This document shows, one piece after another, positions 23,582-32,158 of a stretch of 43,314 nucleotides of DNA. This DNA comes from Acidobacteriota bacterium (GTDB taxonomy: Bacteria; Acidobacteriota; Thermoanaerobaculia; Thermoanaerobaculales; Sulfomarinibacteraceae), in assembly GCA_013152925.1 (NCBI GenBank), contig JAADFK010000218.1, forward strand, positions 1 through 43,314, read 5' to 3'. A model generated the notes under the pieces. The model made no database searches. It was given only the letters and a program-made list of their open reading frames with translations, and had not been told where the DNA came from. The translations under genes and the position numbers were made by a program. The stretch's first letter is position 1. Every line of letters begins with the position of its first letter.

Positions 23582-24442
23582 TCAAAGATCGCTGGTGCGG
23601 CCCCCGAGGAACGCCCAGATGGCGAAGCTTTCCAGGGCGAACGGGGCGAAGCCGAGGAAGCCCAGCACCGGCATCTCGAAGAGCTTGAGCCCGCCGCCGA
23701 ATGGTACGGTGTAGGTCCAGCGGGCCCCCGCCACCCAGTTGATGGACTCCCAGAGAACGCCCGCGGCCAGGCCCGCCATCAGCCAGGCCACCGGTCTCGC
23801 CCTGGTACCCGCCTCCAGCGCGCCGATCATGCTGGGCCGCCCCCGCGCCCGGTTGATCGGGTCGAGAAGCAGCACCCAGGCGATCCAGACATCGGCGGCG
23901 AAGTAGGGCGAGGGCCAGAGCATGGGAATCGCCGCCAGCACCAGTCCCACGGCTGACAGGGACCATCCCAGCTCGGAGGGCATCCGTCCTCCCTCACCCC
24001 GTCCCACCCAGCGGGCCGCCACCGGCTCGAAGAGGGCGGCCAGCAACAGGAGGGCCGGGGTGATGGTGGCGAAGGCCCAGAGGTAGCCGATCCCGCGTTC
24101 GGGCCATGGCGGCAGACCGTGGTAGTGCCACCACAGCTCGGGGCCTCCGGGATCCCAGAAGCGCGGCCGATCGTACCACTCGAAGAGCAGCCACGAGGGC
24201 ACGGAGATCGCCGCTGCAACCGCCAACCGCCCCGGCCGGTTCCGCAGCCACGAACGCCCGGAGGCGTCCAGAAGCCCGTCGACCACCAGGATGACGCCGG
24301 TCCAAGCCAGCGGCGTCAGGTACAGCCGGCCGAAGCGCGTCCCGAGCTCTTCGAGCAGCACGCCCAGGATCAGCACGGCCACTCCCAGCAGAGCCCACCA
24401 CCCCGGCCGTCCACCGCCGGCGGAGGATGCCTCGTTCTCCAT
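23582..24442 (-). CDS. polytopic membrane protein of unknown function
   Basis: A 286-residue protein with about seven or eight hydrophobic segments spread along its length and a short polar N terminus. Tryptophan-rich loops (SWLLFEWYDRPRFW, PELWWHYHGLPPW, LWESINWVAGARW) are notable, and conserved acidic residues lie within or next to membrane segments (LLEELGTRFGRLY, LFEWYD, LWESINW). I do not recognise the family with confidence. The ATG at 24442 is favoured over the upstream ATG at 24529, because a -10-like TACAAT lies at 24454-24449. It is divergent from the HD-domain gene; 110 nt separate it from the secreted-protein gene downstream. Confidence 0.72.
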   Translation of the reverse strand: MENEASSAGGGRPGWWALLGVAVLILGVLLEELGTRFGRLYLTPLAWTGVILVVDGLLDASGRSWLRNRPGRLAVAAAISVPSWLLFEWYDRPRFWDPGGPELWWHYHGLPPWPERGIGYLWAFATITPALLLLAALFEPVAARWVGRGEGGRMPSELGWSLSAVGLVLAAIPMLWPSPYFAADVWIAWVLLLDPINRARGRPSMIGALEAGTRARPVAWLMAGLAAGVLWESINWVAGARWTYTVPFGGGLKLFEMPVLGFLGFAPFALESFAIWAFLGGRTSDL

Positions 24443-24448
24443 GATCCG

Positions 24449-24490
24449 ATTGTAGTCCCAACACGGGCTGCCGCCAGTCTCCGGTACAAT
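24449..24490. promoter_or_regulatory. divergent pair of putative -10 elements
   Basis: TACAAT on the minus strand (24454-24449) points to the membrane protein gene, and GG-TACAAT on the plus strand (24485-24490) points to the HD-domain gene. The elements start 7 nt and 10 nt from their genes, so both messages would have very short leaders or none. Neither has a clear -35. Confidence 0.4.
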
Positions 24491-24500
24491 TGAAGGCACG

Positions 24501-25160
24501 ATGAACGATGAGCTCGCGAGCCTTTCCACTCTCTGGCCGCCGGTACTGGAAGCGGCGGTGCGCCTCGCCGCGCGGGCCCACTACCACCAGTTCCGCAAGC
24601 GTTCCCCGGGCGGCGAGGACTGCGACGGTGGCCCGGATGCCCTGGCCGAGGGGTGCATCCCCTACATCACCCACCTGGTGGGCACGGCGACCATCCTGGC
24701 CCGCGCCGGGGCGGAGTCCGGCGTCATCGCCGCTGGCCTGCTGCACGATCTGCTGGAAGATGTCCCGGAGGCCGGCGGCGAGACGGCAATCCGCCACGCG
24801 GCCGGTGAGCGGGTCCTGGCCCTGGTGCTGGCAGTCACCGAGGACAAGGAACGGGACCGGCCCGCCGCCGAGAGCTGGGAACATCGCAAGGCCGAGCAGC
24901 TGGAGCACCTGGCGACCGCCCACAGGGACGTGGTCCTGATCAAGGCGGCCGACGCCCTTCACAACCTGCTCTCCCTGATCGCCGATCTGGAAGCCGCGGA
25001 CGCGGCTCCCACGGTCTGGGACCGCTTCAACGCCCCTCCCGAGCGGCAGCTGCTCTACTTCGGCGAGCTCAGCCGGGTGGTATGCCACCGTCTGCCCGGC
25101 CACCCCATTGCGGTCGAGCTGGCCTCCGCCGTCGAAACCCTGCGGGCCCAACGTCCGTGA
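24501..25160 (+). CDS. HD-domain phosphohydrolase, SpoT/MESH1-like
   Basis: A 219-residue single-domain HD protein. Metal-binding and catalytic motifs follow the RelA/SpoT hydrolase pattern: H27 in AHYHQFRKRS, PYITHLV with H58, LLHDLLEDV with H82-D83 and E86-D87, and LIKAADALHNLLSL with the last Asp of the HD set. There is no synthetase, TGS or ACT domain. It is therefore a candidate small alarmone hydrolase that removes the 3' pyrophosphate of (p)ppGpp, although other nucleotide substrates are possible. An insertion of acidic residues (GGEDCDGGPDALAEG, about 37-51) interrupts the usual KxGEPYI stretch. The ATG at 24501 is close to the putative -10 at 24485. Confidence 0.82.
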   Translation: MNDELASLSTLWPPVLEAAVRLAARAHYHQFRKRSPGGEDCDGGPDALAEGCIPYITHLVGTATILARAGAESGVIAAGLLHDLLEDVPEAGGETAIRHAAGERVLALVLAVTEDKERDRPAAESWEHRKAEQLEHLATAHRDVVLIKAADALHNLLSLIADLEAADAAPTVWDRFNAPPERQLLYFGELSRVVCHRLPGHPIAVELASAVETLRAQRP

Positions 25161-25184
25161 GGGGCCTTCCCGCGGCGGATGGGG

Positions 25185-25190
25185 TAGGAT
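25185..25190 (+). promoter_or_regulatory. putative -10 element (GG-TAGGAT) for the beta-CASP gene
   Basis: GGGGTAGGATGAT lies 18 nt upstream of ATG 25209, just before its GGAGG ribosome site. It fits the GGTAnnnT pattern in this window. No -35 is evident. Confidence 0.35.
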
Positions 25191-25208
25191 GATCGCCGGA
25201 GGTTGGGC

Positions 25209-26603
25209 ATGAAGATCACCGTTCTCGGGGCCGGGCGCTGTGTGACGGGCTCCAAGTATCTCCTCCAGTGGAGGAACTTCTCGACGCTGCTCGACTGCGG
25301 CCTGTTCCAGGGGCCCGCCGAGAACCGGCGGCGGAACTGGGCTCCCCTGCCCTTCTCCGCGCGCCAGCTTGGAGCGGTCGTTCTGACCCACGCCCACATC
25401 GATCACTCGGGCTACCTGCCGCGGCTGGTTCGCCAGGGTTTCCGGGGACCGATCTACTGCACGCCGCCCACCCGGGCGCTGCTCCGTGTGCTGCTTCCCG
25501 ACGCCGCCCACCTCCAGGAAGAGGAGGCGCGCTACGCCAACAAGGAGGGGTACTCCAAGCACACGCCGGCGCTGCCGCTCTTCCGCATGGCCGACGCCAA
25601 GGCGGCCCTGCGGCTCCTCGAGCCGGCCCCGTTCCACGAGTGGATCGAGCTCAACCCCGGCGTCCGCTTCCGGTACCGGCGCCAGGGGCACATTCTGGGC
25701 GCCGCCTCGGTGGAGGTTCAGACCAAGGTCTCCGGCGGTGCACGGCGCTCGGTCTACTTCTCCGGCGATGTTGGGCGCTACGGCGTCCCGATTCTCAAGG
25801 AGCCGGAGTCGTACCCCGGCTCCGACGTGCTCTTCGTCGAGACCACCTACGGCGACCGGCGTCACGACCCCAGGGACCCGTACGAGCTGCTGACGGAGGT
25901 CATCACGGCGGCGGTCCGGCGCGGCGGGGTCATCCTGATCCCGGCCTTCGCCGTCGACCGTACCCAGGAGATCCTGTACATCCTCCACGAGTTGATGGAA
26001 AGCGGCGACATCCCCGGGATGCCGATCTTCCTGGACAGTCCCATGGGTATCGAGGCGACGGCCATGTACGCCCGTTTCGTCTCCGAGCACGACGCCGAGA
26101 TGCGGGAGTACTACGATCGTGACGAGAATCCCATCTTTCCGCCGAACCTCAAGGTGACGCCGAGCTCGGCGGAGTCCAAGAAGCTCAACGGCGTTCCGGG
26201 GCCGGCCATCATCATTTCCGCCTCGGGCATGGCGACGGGCGGCCGGATCCTCCACCACCTCAAGCTCCGCCTCCCCGACCCCGCCAACACGGTGATCTTC
26301 GTCGGCTACCAGGCCAGGGGGACCAAGGGCCGCCGCCTGGTGGAGGGGGAGAAGAAAATCAAGATCCACGGCCAGTGGATCCCGGTCAGGGCACACATCG
26401 AATCGCTCGGGACTTTCTCGGCCCATGCTGACCGCGAGGAGCTCGTGCTGTGGCTGAGCCGCCGCGAGCGGGATCCCTCGACCGTCTGCCTGATCCACGG
26501 TGAGTACGGTTCGCAGCAGGCCTTCGCCGAATTGCTGCGTCAGGAGTATGGATGGGAGCCGACAATCCCCGAGATCGGGGACGAGATCGTCGTCAACCGC
26601 TGA
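25209..26603 (+). CDS. metallo-beta-lactamase/beta-CASP family RNA-processing exonuclease-like protein
   Basis: A 464-residue enzyme of the CPSF-73/YsfA-type beta-CASP group. The zinc motif is THAHIDHSGY (H61, H63, D65, H66). Further ligands are in RQGHILGA and FSGDVGR. The beta-CASP motifs are visible as ETTYGDR, IPAFAVDRTQE, ISASGMATGG (motif B/C region) and FSAHADREEL. The C terminus VCLIHGEYGSQQAFAE carries the last conserved His. It is expected to cut or trim RNA with zinc. The ATG at 25209 has GGAGG six bases upstream, better than the TTG at 25203. The downstream BrkB gene overlaps it by about 50 nt. Confidence 0.9.
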   Translation: MKITVLGAGRCVTGSKYLLQWRNFSTLLDCGLFQGPAENRRRNWAPLPFSARQLGAVVLTHAHIDHSGYLPRLVRQGFRGPIYCTPPTRALLRVLLPDAAHLQEEEARYANKEGYSKHTPALPLFRMADAKAALRLLEPAPFHEWIELNPGVRFRYRRQGHILGAASVEVQTKVSGGARRSVYFSGDVGRYGVPILKEPESYPGSDVLFVETTYGDRRHDPRDPYELLTEVITAAVRRGGVILIPAFAVDRTQEILYILHELMESGDIPGMPIFLDSPMGIEATAMYARFVSEHDAEMREYYDRDENPIFPPNLKVTPSSAESKKLNGVPGPAIIISASGMATGGRILHHLKLRLPDPANTVIFVGYQARGTKGRRLVEGEKKIKIHGQWIPVRAHIESLGTFSAHADREELVLWLSRRERDPSTVCLIHGEYGSQQAFAELLRQEYGWEPTIPEIGDEIVVNR

Positions 26604-27853
26604 TCAGCCGCCTGGGGTGGTGGGCCTGGTTCACGGCCCGCGGGTTCTTCCGGGACCGCGGGGTCGACCGCTCCGCCGCGCTGGCCTACATCACCCTCCT
26701 GGCCCTTGTGCCGCTCCTGGCCGTCGTCGCCTCGCTCTCCCGCTCCTTCTTCTCCTCCCACACCGAGGACATCGTCCGGATCTTCAGCATCGTTCTGCCC
26801 TACTCTCCGGACGCGGTGGCGAAGACCCTGACGGAGTTCATCCAGCGGGCCCGCACCCTTGGGGGCATCGGGTTCCTGATCTTCGTCGTCCTTGGATTCC
26901 GGCTCTTCCTGCTGGTGGAGGAGATGCTCAACGACGTCTGGCGTTCCCCCTCCCGGCGCAGTGTCACCATGCGGATCTTCTCGTTCACCATGGTCCTGTT
27001 CTGGGGCCCCGTGGTCATGGGCCTGGGAACGACCTTCCTCTTCTGGCTGGGCCATCAGCCCTGGGCCCCGGACGCCGCCCTGGTGCTGGGCCTCACGCGC
27101 CTCGCCATACCCTTCGTCGGCTTCACCATGGTCTACCTGCTGGCCCCACACACACCGGTGCGGGTCGGCGCCGCCGTCACCGGCGGGGTGACCGCCACGG
27201 TGGCGCTCCAGGTGTTGCGTTCCGCCTTCGTCGCCTATATCCGCGCCTTCCCCAACATCAACCTCATCTACGGGTCCCTGGCGCTCGTCGTCTTCTTCCT
27301 GATTTCTCTCTTTGCCTTCTGGGTGCTGGTCGTTGTCGGGGCCGAAGCCTCGTACGTCTCCCAGAACCTCGGCGCCCTGATGCGCGAGCGGGCCCGGACG
27401 CGGGGGGGCGAGCCCGACGCCGTGCTGACGCCGATCCTGCTCCTGCTCGCCTGCTACCGGCACGTTCGGTTGCACGGAGAGCCGCCAACGCTCCACGCCC
27501 TTTCGGAGGTCCTGGGCACGGCCGACAGGACCACGGGCCGCCACCTCCAGAAACTGGTTGACGCCGGGCTGGTCGCCGTGACCGGCGGCGAGCGGGAGTC
27601 GTACCTGCCGATCATCGAATCCGGGCGGTTGACCCTGGGGGAGGCCGTGGAGAGGATCTGGCCGCTCCAGGGCACGCCGCCACCCGGCTGTCACCCCGAG
27701 GTGGTGGACCGGCTGGTCGAGATTCTTGGCTCCGCCCGGCGGGTCCAGCGGGAGCTCCTCGATCCGGTGACCTTCGACGAGCTGGTCAGCCTGCACGAAG
27801 GGGAAGCGCCCACGGCGGAGGATTCCGAAGCAACGGAAACCGCCGCACCCTGA
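26552..27853 (+). CDS. YihY/BrkB-family membrane protein with C-terminal winged-helix-like domain
   Basis: A 433-residue protein. Residues about 25-285 hold six membrane segments with the family pattern: RSAALAYITLLALVPLLAV at the start, the GGIGFLIFVVLGFRLF segment, and LIYGSLALVVFFLISLFAFWVLVVVGAE near the end of the core (quoted here in parts). After a basic linker, residues about 305-385 look like a winged helix, as in other BrkB relatives: PTLHALSEVLGTADRTTGRHLQKLVDAGLVAV reads as helix-turn-helix plus wing. The family's old name ribonuclease BN is a mis-assignment; its function is unknown. The only good start is ATG 26552, which overlaps the beta-CASP gene by 52 nt; no ATG, GTG or TTG is in frame nearer the core. 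Confidence 0.82.
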   Translation: MGADNPRDRGRDRRQPLISRLGWWAWFTARGFFRDRGVDRSAALAYITLLALVPLLAVVASLSRSFFSSHTEDIVRIFSIVLPYSPDAVAKTLTEFIQRARTLGGIGFLIFVVLGFRLFLLVEEMLNDVWRSPSRRSVTMRIFSFTMVLFWGPVVMGLGTTFLFWLGHQPWAPDAALVLGLTRLAIPFVGFTMVYLLAPHTPVRVGAAVTGGVTATVALQVLRSAFVAYIRAFPNINLIYGSLALVVFFLISLFAFWVLVVVGAEASYVSQNLGALMRERARTRGGEPDAVLTPILLLLACYRHVRLHGEPPTLHALSEVLGTADRTTGRHLQKLVDAGLVAVTGGERESYLPIIESGRLTLGEAVERIWPLQGTPPPGCHPEVVDRLVEILGSARRVQRELLDPVTFDELVSLHEGEAPTAEDSEATETAAP

Positions 27854-27863
27854 GGTGCGGCGG
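27840..27863. terminator. bidirectional hairpin terminator between brkB-like gene and rplQ
   Basis: CCGCCGCACC (27840-27849) and GGTGCGGCGG (27854-27863) form a perfect 10-bp stem with loop CTGA. TTTT follows at 27871-27874 on the plus strand, and TTT follows directly on the minus strand. The loop contains the TGA stop of the BrkB-like gene (27851-27853). It sits between convergent genes and can serve both the BrkB gene and the end of the ribosomal supercluster. Confidence 0.75.
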
Positions 27864-27890
27864 CGGTGCGTTTTGAGGTCGGGGAAAGGG

Positions 27891-28598
27891 TCACTCCTTC
27901 TCGGAAGTCTCCTCGGCCTCCGCGGCAGCCGGCTCTTCGGACTCGGACGCCGCCTGGGCGGTGGACGCTTCGGGAGTGGCTTCCTCGGCGGGAGCCTTCG
28001 CCTTCTTCGTGGCGCGCTTCCTCGTCCGCTTGGGCTTCGTTTCCCTGGCCGGCTCGTCGGCCGGCGCTGCCTCGGCCGCTTCGGCCGCGATCTCCCCGGC
28101 CGGTTCCTCCTCGGCAACCTCGACGGTCTCGGTCTCGGCCGGTCCCTCCGGGGCGCCATCCTTGCGGCCGCCGAACATTCCACGGGCACGGTCCATCAAC
28201 GAGGCCTTCTTCTCGCCGCCACCCTCGCCCTTGGCCGAGGGCACGTAGTCCACGAACTCGATCAGGGCCAGCTCGGCGCCGTCTCCCCGGCGGTTTCCCA
28301 GCCGGACGATACGGGTGTAGCCGCCGTTGCGGTCCATGAAGCGCGGCGCGATCTCGTCGAAGAGACGCCGCACCACGATCTTGTCTGGAACCATCGTCAA
28401 CACCCGCCGGCGGGCGGGGAGCGTTCCCGTCCGCGCCAGGGTCACCATGCGCTCGGCGATGGGCCGGAGCTCCTTGGCCTTGGCCACGGTGGTGATGATC
28501 CGCTCATGGGTGAACAGGGCGGTCAGCTGGTTCCGGAACAGCGCCTTGCGATGGGCGGTCGTCCGCCCGAGCTTTCGTCCACGTACGCGATGTCGCAT
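27891..28598 (-). CDS. rplQ: 50S ribosomal protein L17 with long charged C-terminal tail
   Basis: Residues 1-120 are a normal L17 ([22 protein letters not shown] at the start, quoted in part as [17 protein letters not shown]; then [12 protein letters not shown] and [13 protein letters not shown]). It lies near the nascent-chain exit of the large subunit. A further 115 residues form an unusual low-complexity tail: first acidic/Ala ([27 protein letters not shown]), then a basic patch ([14 protein letters not shown]), then acidic/Ala again to the C terminus. No frameshift is needed: the frame is continuous. Last gene of the supercluster, 20 nt after rpoA in transcription order. The tail could bind ribosomal or chaperone partners, but this is only inference. 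Confidence 0.97.
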   Translation of the reverse strand: MRHRVRGRKLGRTTAHRKALFRNQLTALFTHERIITTVAKAKELRPIAERMVTLARTGTLPARRRVLTMVPDKIVVRRLFDEIAPRFMDRNGGYTRIVRLGNRRGDGAELALIEFVDYVPSAKGEGGGEKKASLMDRARGMFGGRKDGAPEGPAETETVEVAEEEPAGEIAAEAAEAAPADEPARETKPKRTRKRATKKAKAPAEEATPEASTAQAASESEEPAAAEAEETSEKE

Positions 28599-28617
28599 GA
28601 CCTCGTCTCCCGTCGTC

Positions 28618-29589
28618 TCAGAGGTCCAGCTTCATGCCGAAACCGAGGCCCATGGCTTCCAGCTTCTCCCGCACTTCCTTGAGCGACTTCTCGCCGAAGT
28701 TGCGGATCTCCACCATGTCCTTCTCGGTCTTGGTCACGAGGTCCCTGAGGCACTTGATATTGGCGTTCTTGAGGCAATTGAGGGAACGGATGGACAGCTC
28801 CAGGCTCTCGATCTCCCGGTCGAGGACGCTCTCGCTCTCCTCCTCGGCGGAAACCTTCCCGGCGGCACCGTCGCCGGCGGAAGCGGTCTCCTCCTCGGCA
28901 GCCTGGGTGAAGATGTCCATGTGGCCCTGTACCAGGCGAGCAGCATGGGTCAGCGCATCCTCCGGCGTGATCGTGCCGTTGGTCCAGATCTCGACCACCA
29001 GGCGCTCGTAGTTGGTCATCCGGCCAAACCGGGCCATCTCGACCCGGTAGTTGGCGCGGCGAACCGGAGAATGCGCAGAATCCACCGGGATGAACCCGAC
29101 GTCCAGCTCCTCGTCCTGGTTCTCCTCCGCCGGCACGTAACCCCGCCCCTTGGCCACACGAACCACCATGTCCAGCACACCGTCCGCCGACAGGGTCGCG
29201 ATGTGCATCCCGGGGTCCGTCACCTCGACGTTGTGGGGCATGGCGAACTGCCCGGCCGTGATCTCGCCGGCGCCCTCGGCGTGGAGCGACAGGAAGACCG
29301 GCTCGTCGCCGTGGAGAACGAAGGGCACGTTCTTGAGGTTGAGGATGATGTCCGTGACATCCTCCACGACCCCGGGAACGGCGGAAAACTCGTGATCCGC
29401 CCCCTCGATCTTGACCGCCGTCACGGCGGCCCCGGGGATGGAGGACAGCAGGGCCCGCCTGAGGGCGTTGCCCACCGTCGATCCCCAACCCCGCTCGAAG
29501 GGCTGCGCGAAAAACCGGCCGAAGGTCTCGCTCCGGCTCTCACCGTCAATCTCTACCCTCTCGGGTCGAACGAACTCGCTCCAGATCAT
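28618..29589 (-). CDS. rpoA: RNA polymerase alpha subunit
   Basis: A 323-residue alpha subunit. The N-terminal dimerisation and assembly domain has [25 protein letters not shown] (about 25-49, quoted in part as [16 protein letters not shown]). The C-terminal domain (about 245-310) has the helix-hairpin-helix [16 protein letters not shown] and ends LGFGMKL. The linker is acidic and about 20-25 residues long ([20 protein letters not shown]). It assembles core RNA polymerase and contacts UP elements and activators. Nine nt separate it from rpsD. Confidence 0.98.
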   Translation of the reverse strand: MIWSEFVRPERVEIDGESRSETFGRFFAQPFERGWGSTVGNALRRALLSSIPGAAVTAVKIEGADHEFSAVPGVVEDVTDIILNLKNVPFVLHGDEPVFLSLHAEGAGEITAGQFAMPHNVEVTDPGMHIATLSADGVLDMVVRVAKGRGYVPAEENQDEELDVGFIPVDSAHSPVRRANYRVEMARFGRMTNYERLVVEIWTNGTITPEDALTHAARLVQGHMDIFTQAAEEETASAGDGAAGKVSAEEESESVLDREIESLELSIRSLNCLKNANIKCLRDLVTKTEKDMVEIRNFGEKSLKEVREKLEAMGLGFGMKLDL

Positions 29590-29598
29590 GGGCCCCCC

Positions 29599-30225
29599 TT
29601 ACCGCGAGTACAGCTCGACGATGAGCTGCTCCTGGATCGGAATCCTGACATCCTCGCGAGTGGGCATCTCCACCACCTTGCCGGTGAAGTTGTCCATATC
29701 GAGCTCCAGCCACGGTGGGATACCACGGCCCTGCGCGAACTCCATCGCCTCACGAATCTGGTCGTTCTTCCGGGTCTTTTCCAACACGGAGATCTCCATG
29801 CCGGGCTTCACCCGGAATGACGGCACGTTGACCCGGCGGCCATCGACCTGGATATGGCCATGGCGTACCAGCTGGCGGGCCTGGTTCCTGGAGGTCGCGA
29901 AACCCAACGAGTAGACAACGTTGTCCAGGCGGATCTCCAGCAGCTGGAGGAGGTTCTCACCGGTGACGCCGCGGCGGCGGGCCGCCTCGACGAAGGTCCG
30001 GTGGAACTGCCCCTCGAGCAGGCCATACACCCGGCGGAGCTTCTGCTTCTCGCGCAGCTGGATGGCGTAGTTCTGGACCTTGCGGCGCCGCGCTCCGTGC
30101 TGCCCCGGGGGGGCGTTCCGGCGCTCGATGGCGCATTTTTCCTTGAAACAGCGCTCGCCCTTGAGGAAGAGCTTCATACCCTCCCGGCGACACAAACGAC
30201 AAACTGGGCCTCTGTAGCGTGCCAC
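29599..30225 (-). CDS. rpsD: 30S ribosomal protein S4, zinc-binding form
   Basis: A 208-residue S4 that binds 16S rRNA early in small-subunit assembly and can repress its own operon in some bacteria. The four-cysteine zinc motif is complete (C9, C12, C26, C31). The S4 RNA-binding region is at about 98-160 (RLDNVVYSLGFATSRNQARQLV). It starts with GTG at 30225, preceded by AAGGAG. The gene follows rpsK at 18 nt. Confidence 0.97.
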   Translation of the reverse strand: MARYRGPVCRLCRREGMKLFLKGERCFKEKCAIERRNAPPGQHGARRRKVQNYAIQLREKQKLRRVYGLLEGQFHRTFVEAARRRGVTGENLLQLLEIRLDNVVYSLGFATSRNQARQLVRHGHIQVDGRRVNVPSFRVKPGMEISVLEKTRKNDQIREAMEFAQGRGIPPWLELDMDNFTGKVVEMPTREDVRIPIQEQLIVELYSR

Positions 30226-30243
30226 GTTGCTCTCTCCTTGCCG

Positions 30244-30639
30244 TCAGACCCGGCGCCGCTTGGGTGGGCGGCAGCCGTTGTGGGGAATGGGGGTCACGTC
30301 GCGGATGCTCCGGATATCGAGACCGGAGGCCGCCACGGCGCGGATGGCCGACTCGCGGCCGGGACCGGGCCCCTTGACCCGGATATCCACGCTGCGGACG
30401 CCGTTTTCCTGCGCCTGCTCGGCGGCGGCACGAGCCGCCAGCTGGGCGGCGTAGGGCGTCCCCTTCCGCGAACCCTTGTAGCCGTTGCGGCCGCCGGACG
30501 ACCAGCAGATGGAGGCTCCGTTGGGATCCGTGAAGGTCACAATCGTGTTGTTGAACGTGGCGTGGATATGCGCCACGGCGTGGGGAATGTTCTTACGTTC
30601 GCGGCGGGGCTTCCTCCCGCCCTTTCGGTCCTTTGCCAT
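30244..30639 (-). CDS. rpsK: 30S ribosomal protein S11
   Basis: A 131-residue platform protein of the small subunit. Recognised by [38 protein letters not shown] and the basic C terminus [16 protein letters not shown]. Length and ends are standard. Placed between rpsM and rpsD, as in the usual alpha operon. Confidence 0.97.
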   Translation of the reverse strand: MAKDRKGGRKPRRERKNIPHAVAHIHATFNNTIVTFTDPNGASICWSSGGRNGYKGSRKGTPYAAQLAARAAAEQAQENGVRSVDIRVKGPGPGRESAIRAVAASGLDIRSIRDVTPIPHNGCRPPKRRRV

Positions 30640-30656
30640 CTCAGCGCTCCTCGCTC

Positions 30657-31040
30657 TTACTTCTTGCCGACTTTCTTCTTGCTGGCCACAGCCGCACGCC
30701 GCGGCCCCTTCCGGGTGCGGGCGTTCGTGTGGGTCCGTTGACCCCGGACGGGCAGACCGCGACGGTGGCGGATGCCCCGGTACGATCCGATTTCGATGAG
30801 ACGCTTGATGTTCATCGCCACTTCCTTGCGGAGGTCGCCCTCCACCCGTCCCTCGTCCTGAAGAACGCGTTGGAGACGAAGCACCTCGTCTTCCGAAAGA
30901 TCCTTGACCTTGATACCCTCGGCCACTTCGGCCTTGGCCAGGATTTCCCTGGCCCGCGAACGGCCAATTCCGTAGATGTACGTCAGACCGATCTCCACGC
31001 GCTTGTTGGCCGGAAGATCAACACCTGCAATTCGAGCCAC
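30657..31040 (-). CDS. rpsM: 30S ribosomal protein S13
   Basis: A 127-residue head protein of the small subunit that contacts the P-site tRNA and the large subunit. It opens [21 protein letters not shown] and has the typical end [20 protein letters not shown]. Translation starts at GTG 31040 after GGGGAGGT. It follows rpmJ by 15 nt. Confidence 0.97.
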   Translation of the reverse strand: MARIAGVDLPANKRVEIGLTYIYGIGRSRAREILAKAEVAEGIKVKDLSEDEVLRLQRVLQDEGRVEGDLRKEVAMNIKRLIEIGSYRGIRHRRGLPVRGQRTHTNARTRKGPRRAAVASKKKVGKK

Positions 31041-31055
31041 CTGAAACCTCCCCGG

Positions 31056-31169
31056 TCAACCTTGCCGTTGCTTGTGTTTTGGGTTCTCGCAAATCACCCG
31101 GACAACACCCTTGCGGCGGATGATCTTGCACTTTGCACACATTTTGCGAACCGACGGACGAACTTTCAT
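31056..31169 (-). CDS. rpmJ: 50S ribosomal protein L36, zinc-binding form
   Basis: A 37-residue protein: [20 protein letters not shown] followed by [17 protein letters not shown]. The zinc ligands C11, C14, C27 and H32 are all present. The ATG at 31169 has GGGAGGCGGCG just upstream. It lies between infA and rpsM, with 15-nt gaps on both sides. Cysteine-free L36 paralogues are used under zinc shortage in some bacteria; this is the zinc-containing version. Confidence 0.97.
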   Translation of the reverse strand: MKVRPSVRKMCAKCKIIRRKGVVRVICENPKHKQRQG

Positions 31170-31184
31170 CGCCGCCTCCCTTGA

Positions 31185-31403
31185 CTATTTGTATCGGTAC
31201 ACGATCCGCCCCCGCTTGAGATCGTAGGGCGAAAGCTCGACCAGCACCTTGTCTCCCGGAAGAATGCGGATGAAGTGCTTGCGCATCTTTCCCGAAATGT
31301 GAGCCAGCACCTCGTGCCCGTTTTCCAGCTCCACGCGGAACATGGCGTTGGGCAGGGGTTCGACCACCGTCGCAACCACTTCGATTGCTTCTTCCTTTGC
31401 CAT
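31185..31403 (-). CDS. infA: translation initiation factor IF-1
   Basis: A 72-residue OB-fold protein: [20 protein letters not shown] at the start, [20 protein letters not shown] in the middle and RGRIVYRYK at the end. It occupies the ribosomal A site during initiation. ATG 31403 is favoured over the GTG at 31409; AAGGAG lies just upstream. The map stop codon is only two bases from this ATG, so translation is probably coupled. Confidence 0.97.
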   Translation of the reverse strand: MAKEEAIEVVATVVEPLPNAMFRVELENGHEVLAHISGKMRKHFIRILPGDKVLVELSPYDLKRGRIVYRYK

Positions 31404-31405
31404 CG

Positions 31406-32158
31406 TCACTCCTTGCGACCGAGCACTCGGGGACCCTTCTCGGTCACGGCCACCGAGTACTCAAAATGGGCTGAGAGTTTACCGTCTTCCGTCCGTGCTG
31501 TCCAGCCGTCCCGATCAACACGGACCCGCCAGGACCCTTCGGTGATCATCGGTTCGATGGCCACCACCAGGCCAGGCCGCAACACGAGCCCGGTTCCCGG
31601 CTTCCCGTAATTGGGCACCTGGGGATCCTCATGGAGTGAGCGGCCCACACCGTGACCGACGAAGTCGCGGACCACACCGAATCCCGCGCCCTCGGCCCGC
31701 TGCTGGACCGCCGCACCGATATCCCCCAGACGCTTGCCGGGGCGGACCTGCTCCACGGCATCCTCGAGGCACTCCCTGGTGACCTGCATCAGCCGCTGGG
31801 CCACCGGCGAGACCTCGCCGACACCGAAGGAGATGGCGGCGTCGCCGTAGTACCCCTCGACGACCGCCCCGCAATCCACGCTGAGCAGGTCGCCAGCCTT
31901 CAGACGCACCTTGCGGCTGGGAATACCGTGGACGATCTCGTCATTCACCGAGGTGCACAGGGTGGCCGGGTAGCCACGGTATCCCTTGAACGCCGGCGTG
32001 CCACCACCCTGGCGGATCAGGTCCTCCGCGAGCTTGTCGAGATCGGCCGTGCTCACCCCCGGCTCGGCCGCCTCGCGAACCGCCTGGAGCGCCCGGTGCA
32101 CCAGGGCGTTGGCCTGGTGCAGAATCTCGAGCTCGCTCTCCGATTTGAGAAAGATCAT
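31406..32158 (-). CDS. map: methionine aminopeptidase, type I
   Basis: A 250-residue pita-bread-fold metallopeptidase that removes the initiator Met from new proteins. All expected ligands are visible: D95 (LLSVDCGA), D106 (GDAAIS), H169 (FVGHGVGRS), E202 (IEPMI) and E233 (HFEYS), with catalytic H77 (VHGIP) and H176. No N-terminal extension, hence type I. It overlaps the stop of adk by ATGA. Confidence 0.97.
   Translation of the reverse strand: MIFLKSESELEILHQANALVHRALQAVREAAEPGVSTADLDKLAEDLIRQGGGTPAFKGYRGYPATLCTSVNDEIVHGIPSRKVRLKAGDLLSVDCGAVVEGYYGDAAISFGVGEVSPVAQRLMQVTRECLEDAVEQVRPGKRLGDIGAAVQQRAEGAGFGVVRDFVGHGVGRSLHEDPQVPNYGKPGTGLVLRPGLVVAIEPMITEGSWRVRVDRDGWTARTEDGKLSAHFEYSVAVTEKGPRVLGRKE

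Noticed and set aside
23994..26498. 834-codon open frame on the minus strand
   Set aside because: Antisense to the HD and beta-CASP genes; protein has no motifs.
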